Shown here one piece after another: positions 22,844 to 30,600 of a stretch of 43,643 bases of DNA. The notes beneath the pieces were generated by a model. It made no database searches, was not told the origin of the DNA, and saw only the letters and a list, made by a program, of their open reading frames with translations. Numbering within the stretch: the stretch's first letter is position 1; every line of letters begins with the position of its first letter. The position numbers and the translations under genes were made by a program. The DNA is from Candidatus Poseidonia sp. (GTDB lineage: Archaea > Thermoplasmatota > Poseidoniia > Poseidoniales > Poseidoniaceae): contig JAQXEX010000048.1 in NCBI GenBank assembly GCA_029250625.1, forward strand, positions 1 through 43,643. The letters are read 5' to 3'.

Positions 22844-24991
22844 ATGGAATCTCAGCGAGAAGAAGGACATTATGATGCAGGAAATCAAGAACAAGAAGAC
22901 AACGATGAGCGTAATGAACATGAACGAGTCACCAGGAGTAAAATGTGGACCGTTCTTCATGTTCTCCTGTTGGTTTCCGCCCTGGTGCTAGCAGGGTACA
23001 ACCATTTCTTACTTTCACAAGCCAATGACGGATGGTCTTCAGAAGCGATGTTGGTGCAGAGCCTTGAAGTTGAAGTCGGAGAAGTGTGCCCTGACGGTGG
23101 AACTGAACTTCAAGCAGGAGTTGACCTCAATGGTAACGAGGTGTTGGATTTGGATGAAATGTCTGCATCGGCCGTCTTGTGCAACGGCATTCAAGGGATT
23201 TCGGGGTCGTCTGGGCTCCCCGGAATTGACGGTACATCTGCACCCCACTCCATCATGAGCACTGCACACATTGCACCCGGAAGCAGTGAATGCCCACCGG
23301 GCGGGGCTACCATCAGCACTGGAATTGATGAAAACCTCAACGGGATTCTCGAGGAGGAAGAAATTGAAAGCACCCACACGATATGCAATGGAGTCAATGG
23401 AACTTCGGGAACCAACGGCCAGCATGGAAGCGATGGAAATCTTGGTGTTAACGGATCATCAGCCCTCATCGAGCGGCACGATGCCCCTGCATATCTCTGT
23501 CACGAGGGGTTCATTCTCTTGTTCGGAGTTGACGATGGACGAGGAGAAGGAGTCGCCAATGACGAACTCCTGAACATGGATGAACTTCGCGCTTCGCTCA
23601 AGTTTTGCTTTTCACCACTGATCTCGGAACGCATCACCGATATTTCACAGGGAGTAGCCAATAGCCTCACCATAGGCTGTGAACACGCAGGATTTCTTCC
23701 GCATTCACATCAATTTATTTTCGCAGCCACCGATGGCGTGAACGGATGTGAACTGTACATGAGCGATGGAACAGGGGAAACTACGGAATTGTTAGCCAAC
23801 ATCAATCCGAGTGGAGAAAGTTTACCCGGAAGGGACATCGGATTCACCTACCTCAAAGAATCAACCACGGAAGTCCTCATTTTCGACGCCGACGATGGCG
23901 CAAATGGACGGCAAATTTGGGTGACCGACGGAACCCAAGCGGGTACCTACGCCCTCGGAGCAGCTCTCTTGAATCAGCCCGTGCATTGGATGGACGGAAT
24001 CGTTTTTCGTTCAACAAATGGTGACCTCCTTTGGTCCAATGCTACAGAGTTGATTTCCATTCATCTTCATCCTTCTTGGGAGGCCTCGGTTTCAACAACG
24101 GTTGGGAACGAATTAGCAGCCCTCTCTTCGCTCGCCACCAGTATGCTTCATGGGGACGGCAACAATTTGTGGTTTAACGCAGAAGATGCAAGCGGTGACG
24201 ATGAACCCTATCGGTTGAACTCAGAAGGACAACTGACCAAATGGGACCTGAGCCCTTCAGGAGGCACGGCGGTGACGAATTGGGTCAGTCACGAACAAGA
24301 CTTGTTCGCAGTTGCTCTACGAGGGAACGTGCGTCAGGTCGTTCATTTGATGGACAACGGCACATCTCAATGGTTGACCAACCTCGCCCCATCATCGGGA
24401 GATTCCCACATTGCCGAAGGCCTTGGGATTCACTTACTGAACAACACATTGGTCTTTGATGCCTTGCTTTCGGGAGCCGACGCAACGCTGTGGGCCACCA
24501 ACCTGAGCAGTGGGCTGACCAGCCAATTATCAACGTCTCTGTTCGCACCAGGCGGAACGCTTGGAGGATTTGTATCAGGACATCGCATGATGTTTGACTG
24601 CTTCACGGCAGCACATGGAACCGAACTTTGCTCAACTGACGGAACTGCGAATGGAACATCGCTGATTCAGGACATGACTCCTGGCGTGAGCTCTTCAACG
24701 CTGGTTGATGCAGTACCACTGAACGGTGAATGGTTGATTCTCTCATCGGGAGAAGATGAATCCGTTGTTCATGGCGTATCGCTTTGGTCAACGGACAGCA
24801 GCGGCATGACCGTGCAGTACAATCCATGGCCTGGGGCCTCGAATTCATCACTTGGTGGGACCTATGGTTCAATTCTCCTCACGACCACACAAGCATTTTT
24901 CATCGCACATGACGGAATGGCGGGCCATGAATGGCATCGCTTCAGTCACGGTGAACTCTCGGACGATTGGTTGGTGCTCAGCGTGCAATAA
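22844..24991 (+). CDS. membrane-anchored surface protein with Cys-rich DxNxNG repeats and ELWxxDGT-like repeats
   Basis: A 715-aa protein. An acidic, Gln/Asn/Glu-rich N-terminus of about 32 residues precedes a single membrane helix (about 36-56, VLHVLLLVSALVLAGYNHFLL), so the bulk faces outside (type II). Next come two clear repeats of the form CPxGGxxxxxGxDxNxNGxLxxxEx...xCNG, and a third, looser one (about 75-265), joined by Gly-rich GxxG linkers of collagen-like look. The C-terminal 450 residues carry repeats of the type GCELYMSDGT, GRQIWVTDGT and GTELCSTDGT followed by GT and a P-G turn, the ELWxxDGT pattern of secreted beta-propeller-like proteins. The ATG at 22844 is chosen because the upstream frame runs back into the divergent AcnX gene; 22796 and 22799 are alternatives. 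Its 3' end overlaps trhO by 14 bases. Confidence 0.7.
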   Translation: MESQREEGHYDAGNQEQEDNDERNEHERVTRSKMWTVLHVLLLVSALVLAGYNHFLLSQANDGWSSEAMLVQSLEVEVGEVCPDGGTELQAGVDLNGNEVLDLDEMSASAVLCNGIQGISGSSGLPGIDGTSAPHSIMSTAHIAPGSSECPPGGATISTGIDENLNGILEEEEIESTHTICNGVNGTSGTNGQHGSDGNLGVNGSSALIERHDAPAYLCHEGFILLFGVDDGRGEGVANDELLNMDELRASLKFCFSPLISERITDISQGVANSLTIGCEHAGFLPHSHQFIFAATDGVNGCELYMSDGTGETTELLANINPSGESLPGRDIGFTYLKESTTEVLIFDADDGANGRQIWVTDGTQAGTYALGAALLNQPVHWMDGIVFRSTNGDLLWSNATELISIHLHPSWEASVSTTVGNELAALSSLATSMLHGDGNNLWFNAEDASGDDEPYRLNSEGQLTKWDLSPSGGTAVTNWVSHEQDLFAVALRGNVRQVVHLMDNGTSQWLTNLAPSSGDSHIAEGLGIHLLNNTLVFDALLSGADATLWATNLSSGLTSQLSTSLFAPGGTLGGFVSGHRMMFDCFTAAHGTELCSTDGTANGTSLIQDMTPGVSSSTLVDAVPLNGEWLILSSGEDESVVHGVSLWSTDSSGMTVQYNPWPGASNSSLGGTYGSILLTTTQAFFIAHDGMAGHEWHRFSHGELSDDWLVLSVQ

Positions 24992-25820
24992 GCCCTGGAT
25001 TGCGCCCGATACAATACGGACACGATTCACCGATGGTGTAATCGTCAGAGGCTTGTTCATCCGATGACAGAGGCTCTCGACATGCAAAGCAGACCACGAC
25101 CTCAGTTTCTTCAAGTTCGGGATTAACGGCCACACGCTGGTCAAAAACAAAGCAATCACCGTTCCAATGAGAGCCTCCAACAGCCTCAAAGTAACCCAAG
25201 ATGCCGCCTTTGAGTTGCTTGACTTTGCTGAAACCTGCATCGATCATAATGGCGCTGGCTTTCTCACAACGGATCCCTCCTGTGCAAAACATAACGATTT
25301 CTTCGTTTTTCATTGACTCCGGCAGTTTTGAAATCGCTTCAGGAAAGGCTCGAAACGAACGAATGTCAAGTTCAATAGCATTTTCAAACGTTCCAATGCG
25401 CAACTCGTAATCGTTGCGTGTATCAAGAACATGAACCGGAACACCATTGTCCAGCATGGACTTAAAGTCTTCAGGTAGAATACCTTCTCCAGTAAATTCA
25501 GCAGGCTTGATGTCTTCCATCCCTACGGAGATAATCTCATTCTTTTTTCGGACATTCATGCGATTGAAGGGTTGATAATCAGTAAATGAGAGTTTGAGCG
25601 GGATGGCTGTAAAGCGTTCATCTCGTTCAAGATGTTCTACAAATCCTTCAACGGAACGTTCAGTTCCAGCAATAAAGAAGTTAATTCCCTCCGGGGCGAG
25701 AAGAATGGTCCCTTTCAGCCCCAAGTCTTCACAAACACTGCGATAATATGTTTGTAATTCATCTCGGCCCTCAAGATTCACAAAACGGTATCCCGCAATG
25801 TTGTGAATTTGTCCGGCCAT
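24978..25820 (-). CDS. trhO: tRNA uridine-34 hydroxylase TrhO (rhodanese-family)
   Basis: A 280-aa protein with the YceA/TrhO layout: an N-terminal acylphosphatase-like domain (about 1-95, KGTILLAPEGINFFIAGT), the rhodanese domain (about 115-220) with active loop CTGGIRCEKAS (Cys179), and a C-terminal Zn-ribbon-like part with CFACRE and CPYC. TrhO makes 5-hydroxyuridine at the wobble base of certain tRNAs, using prephenate-independent oxygen chemistry in bacteria. The gene follows nadE by 39 bases on the same strand. The family is mainly bacterial, so horizontal origin is possible. An unrelated sulfurtransferase is unlikely given the full domain order. Confidence 0.92.
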   Translation of the reverse strand: MAGQIHNIAGYRFVNLEGRDELQTYYRSVCEDLGLKGTILLAPEGINFFIAGTERSVEGFVEHLERDERFTAIPLKLSFTDYQPFNRMNVRKKNEIISVGMEDIKPAEFTGEGILPEDFKSMLDNGVPVHVLDTRNDYELRIGTFENAIELDIRSFRAFPEAISKLPESMKNEEIVMFCTGGIRCEKASAIMIDAGFSKVKQLKGGILGYFEAVGGSHWNGDCFVFDQRVAVNPELEETEVVVCFACREPLSSDEQASDDYTIGESCPYCIGRNPGLIAR

Positions 25821-25859
25821 ATTACGCCGTCATGCTCTTGCTTCTTGACTCCACCGACG

Positions 25860-27626
25860 CTAGAAAGAATTTCTCCAATCGTGGTGGGAAGCCAACGGTC
25901 TGCGCCATCCTTGCCCGAAGGCACGAGAGGTGACACGAGGGGCTGGAGCCATCTGCCAGCGCTTGTGTTCATTTCGCTCCAACCGTGACAACACGTCTGC
26001 GACCATGGCCGCTTCATAACCGTGGTCAATCATTTGTTCTGCATTCATCCCCAATTCAATATGGGCTCTCAGAAGTTCGTCCAAAAGGGCATAAGGAGGC
26101 AAGGTATCCTCGTCGATTTGGTCCGGAGCAAGTTCAGCAGAGGGGGGTTTTGTAAGCGTTGATTGGTTCACTGGTGGTGCATTTCCCGCATTGACTGCAC
26201 GACGATTGAACAATTCCGCCATGGCGTAAACCTCCATTTTGTAGACATCACCTAAAGGAGCGTACCCTCCAGCCATATCGCCGTACAGCGTACAATATCC
26301 CTGAGCAATTTCAGATTTATTTCCAGTGGTGATGGCCATGCTGGATTGTGCGTTGGCGTAACCCATCACGAGAAGGGCGCGCAAGCGTGCCTGAAGATTT
26401 TCCCCCGCCACTGCATGTCCGTCAACCAGCACTGATCCAAACTCAATTTCCGTTGCCTGATGCATGCTATCAATGGAGTGAACCCGATGATGCATCCCAA
26501 GGGAAGTGGCTGTGTATTCTGCGTCATCAATGGAATGCTGCGAAGAATGCCGACTCGGCATAGCCAAACCGGTGACGTTGGAAGGGCCGAGGGCTGCAAC
26601 CGCAACGCATGCAGCCACGGCTGAATCAATTCCACCAGAAAGTCCTAACACGATGGAAGTAATTCCAGATTTGCGACAATAATCCGCCAATCCAGTGACC
26701 ACAGCGTCTGTGATGTCCTCAATCGTTTGTTCTCCTGGGAGGTCTGCCTCGCTCGGTTGAAGCATGATGATCTCACTTTGACCGATGGAGAGGGCGTCTT
26801 CTGCAGAACTTGTCACCCAAGTACAGCCTTCTGGGTCGTTGAGGTCAATGAGCAACACACCCTCCTGCCATGAGGGAGCAACCACTGCACGACCGTCAGG
26901 CCACGCCACCATACTTCTCCCATCAAACAGCAAGTCATCGTTTCCTCCAACCTGGTTTGCCAACAAGAAGGGATGGTTGAGAACAAGGGCTGCGTGACGA
27001 GCAACCTCCAAGCGAGTGCTGAATTTCTCACTGTGAAAAGGAGAGGCTGAGAGGTTCACTGTGGCATTGATATCAACGCCTTGACGGCACCATTCCGCAA
27101 TGTGTTCAATGGGGTCTTGTTCGTATGCAGACGGTGTTTTTCCAGCCGACTGCCAGGCATCCTCGCATACCGTAACACCGAGGGTCATCCCTCCTATGGA
27201 ACGAGCGAGTCCTGAGCGGTTTTCTGCAGCAAAATATCGAGCCTCATCGAAGACATCATAGCTCGGGAGAAGTTGCTTTTGCGCAACAACTCGTGAACTC
27301 TTATCGGCGGTGATGGAAGCAACGTCGGGCCCGCAACGAATGACGCCGTTGGTCGGTAGTGAGCGGGCATCGGCAGGGGGAATTGGTGTCCCGACCAGCA
27401 AAGGTATGGGGGCTGCGAGATCAAGAGCCGTATCCAACGACCGTTGAACGAAATCCTGTTCGAGCAAAAGGTCACGAGGTGGATATCCGCATACGGCCAA
27501 TTCGGTCGAAATACCAACGGTTGCCCCTTCTTCGTGAGCCTGTAGAGCAAGCCGAGACAGGCGAGTGGCGTTACCGTCCAAATCGCCTACGGTAGCATCC
27601 ATTTGCAACAGTGCGATGATGCTCAT
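25860..27626 (-). CDS. nadE: Glutamine-dependent NAD+ synthetase
   Basis: A 588-aa two-domain enzyme that makes NAD+ from deamido-NAD+, ATP and glutamine. The nitrilase-like glutaminase domain (about 1-270) keeps its catalytic triad: Glu in STELAVCGYP, Lys in AQKQLLPSYDVFDE and Cys in GVTVCEDAW. The synthetase domain (about 290-588) has the ATP pyrophosphatase loop LGLSGGIDSA (near 325) and TTGNKSEIAQGYCTLYGD. GAGGTGAAT lies before the ATG. It begins 14 bases after the giant surface-protein gene and is followed by trhO, so these three genes probably share a transcript. The length is normal for this bacterial-style type. Confidence 0.96.
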   Translation of the reverse strand: MSIIALLQMDATVGDLDGNATRLSRLALQAHEEGATVGISTELAVCGYPPRDLLLEQDFVQRSLDTALDLAAPIPLLVGTPIPPADARSLPTNGVIRCGPDVASITADKSSRVVAQKQLLPSYDVFDEARYFAAENRSGLARSIGGMTLGVTVCEDAWQSAGKTPSAYEQDPIEHIAEWCRQGVDINATVNLSASPFHSEKFSTRLEVARHAALVLNHPFLLANQVGGNDDLLFDGRSMVAWPDGRAVVAPSWQEGVLLIDLNDPEGCTWVTSSAEDALSIGQSEIIMLQPSEADLPGEQTIEDITDAVVTGLADYCRKSGITSIVLGLSGGIDSAVAACVAVAALGPSNVTGLAMPSRHSSQHSIDDAEYTATSLGMHHRVHSIDSMHQATEIEFGSVLVDGHAVAGENLQARLRALLVMGYANAQSSMAITTGNKSEIAQGYCTLYGDMAGGYAPLGDVYKMEVYAMAELFNRRAVNAGNAPPVNQSTLTKPPSAELAPDQIDEDTLPPYALLDELLRAHIELGMNAEQMIDHGYEAAMVADVLSRLERNEHKRWQMAPAPRVTSRAFGQGWRRPLASHHDWRNSF

Positions 27627-27640
27627 ACATTCACCTCAAA

Positions 27641-30600
27641 TCAAGGATGTTTGACAATTTCGCCATCAGCGTCTTTGTACCACCATTCATTCGTTGCCTT
27701 ATCGTGATACCACCAGTAACCATCTGCACCTTTGACCCAGTCGGTTTCAAGGCTTTCAGCAGATTGTTGGACATCACCAGCATCTGTATTGTCATCGTCC
27801 TCATAGTCATCCTCTTCATCGTCCTCAAGTTCCGAGGAGTATTCGTCCCAATCGTACGCTATCTTTGAACCTTGATTTACAGTCATGCGCTTCATCATGA
27901 CCAACAGGGTAATGATCACGGAAAAGAAGAGAAGACCGGTAATGGTTCCGATAATGGGATTCACGTCCCCGAATACTTTCTCTCCCAAGGATGGTTCTAC
28001 TGCAGCACGGACGTCCACGGTGGGGCCACTGCTGGTTGCGCCATTATCGAGCGTTGCAACGACCCATTGAACACCTGGAGTGGTTGGTCCCCAGTCCAAG
28101 GTTACAAGTCCAATACCACCCGCTTCAGCAGTGACGGACGTACGTTGAATCAACTCACGAGTTCCATCAAACTCAACCGACTCAAAGATGACATCGATTG
28201 AGCCAGCGAGGGAACCTGTGTTCTCAACCTCTAGCTGAACAGATGTTGTTTCACCAACATCAATCAACAGCCGTGAATAAGACAATGCAGACGGTGAAAG
28301 TTCGAATTTCGGTTGGAGCCATTCCATATTCCAGGTAGAAATCATGAGGCCACTCGGTTCTCCTCCAATACTGAGAACTTCGTTGCCAGCAAGGTCACGA
28401 CCGTCGATTCGAATGGACACAATCATTCGGTCCAGCATCATTTCGTTGGTGATTTCAGTCAGGTCCATGTTGGCATAAACCTCCAAATAATTACCATCGA
28501 TTTCGTCTCCAAGCAGACTCATCGGAACGCGTCCTGAACGAAGTGTATCGCCGGTGAGGAAGTCTTCAACACGCCAAACCAACTCCAACGATTGGACGTC
28601 CAAGCCACCCAATTCTTGGAGAACAACACGGACTTCATGGTCATCCCCACCAAGGATGGCCAAAGGTCGGGGCGAGAGGACTTCAATCGGCTCTGGACCG
28701 GTTCCATCAACTCGAATCCAGCGGACTGAATTTTCCTTATCGGTGAGGTCCACGCCTTGTCCTTCAAGGCAAGCCACATTCCATGTTAACGAGAATGAGC
28801 CAGACACCACAGGCGCTTGTAATTCAACCGACCAAATACCATCAATCGCCGTTGCTCGAGCCGTTTGTCCAGCAAAGAGAACTTCAACATCGCAGTTGAA
28901 TTCTGGAATCGTGTGGGTCTCGACAAACTCCAGCGCCCCAGATACTTCCATTTGAGTCAATGGCGTTACACGAGCGCCATCGCCGAGGAAGGAACCAGAG
29001 GTCAAGAAGAGATTGACGGTTTCATCAGGTACACCCAAACCAGCAGAGAAACGCCATCGGTGTTCAGGGAATGTTTTCACGGACTCTTGTCCTGCTCGGT
29101 CAACTACTCGAATTGAAGGTTCACGGCGGTTATCGCCCAAATCGGGCGTGTTCCATCCGAACTGCAGTTCAACATTCAACAACATGTCCTTTTCAAACGG
29201 ACTTGCAGGGCCATTTGCACCCATCATCTCGCAATCTGAAATGAATAAGTGTAGCGATTCTGTAGTACAGTTGCCGGTATTGAAATCCCACACGATGGAC
29301 ATGGGATCACTGCCTTGATTCTGGGCGAGTTGGACTTCTACGATCGCAAGGTCAGAGCCACCGTTGGGTTCGGTAATTTGGATGTCCAATTCATAGGATT
29401 GTGCTGGGTGAAGCCATGCTTTTCGGCCACCCTGCCATGCGAATGCATCAGCCGCGAGCGAAGGTGCTCCGTCAACAGCGAGCTGGTAAACGAAGAGTTG
29501 TTGACCTTCATCTGAGTTCCCCCCATCAAGAATCGAATAGCCAGACGGGTCGGTCCCTTCAATGTAGACTGCAACTTTCTGTCCTAGACTCGCTGCGGTG
29601 TCGTCAAGCATGAGCGTGTAAACACCGGTAATTGACGTCAAATCACTCGGCAGAAGTAGGGACTGTGAATTGTATTCACCCTCGTCAGGCCATCCGTTGA
29701 GGTTTGCATCGTCAACCCATTCTTTCCAGACCATAGCGTTCACATCGGTTGGTAGAACGGGTTGGTCGGTGATGGTAACTTGCAGAACTTGGGTTGGACT
29801 TGGGGTGCGGTGGTCAAACCGTTCAACGGAAGAAGACATCACACGCGGTTTTACCGAATCCACGGTGAACATACGAGACACTTCGGCAGGTTCAATGATG
29901 GTTGAGCCATTGAGGGCTTCGAAACCAACCGTCCAAGTCACATCGGCATACGTGAACGGAATGTTGAGCGTTGTATTCCAATAGGTTCCATCCAGTGAGG
30001 TCGTGTTCAAGAGTTCGTTTCCATCACGATAGAGGGTCAATTTCGCATCACCGTCTTGGAACGCTTCGTCTGTTGAAAGCCCCTCAAATCCAATGTTGAC
30101 GGAGACATTCATTTGTTCGCCACCTTTCAGATATTGTCGGTTTTCAGTAAAGAGGCCGAATTGATTCGAGAATTCAACCGACTTAATTTCAAGGTCGTTT
30201 TCATAGCCCTGCGTGCTAAAGTCGCCCCATGTGTGTGAAAATGGAATGCCGATTACACTGTTTTGGAGGACCACCCGCGATGTCGCTGTGACCAGCATTT
30301 CATCGTCCCACATCGGTCGCAATCGGAACGTGATGTTCGTGGTCACCGTTGTACCGTCTACAATCGATTCAATCGGCATGGTTGGGTGTAGTTCAACCAA
30401 ATTAGAATCAAGAAGCCCTGCAGGAGAACCACCTGCTGCTGGGAAAATCCAAACGGCTTGGTGGGTCGAACTGAACACATCCAGTCTGTGGTGCGCTATT
30501 GAACTCCCCAGAATTTCGTATTCTGTGGTGATGGTCTGCCACTTATGGCTGGGCGTGAGGACGGTTTGAACATCTAGCATCTCACCGTTTTGCAGGGTGA

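Noticed and set aside
27760..27850. Simple-sequence run near the end of the giant surface gene considered as a repeat array or regulatory element
   Set aside because: It encodes the Asp/Glu-rich cytosolic tail; the repetition comes from acidic codons.
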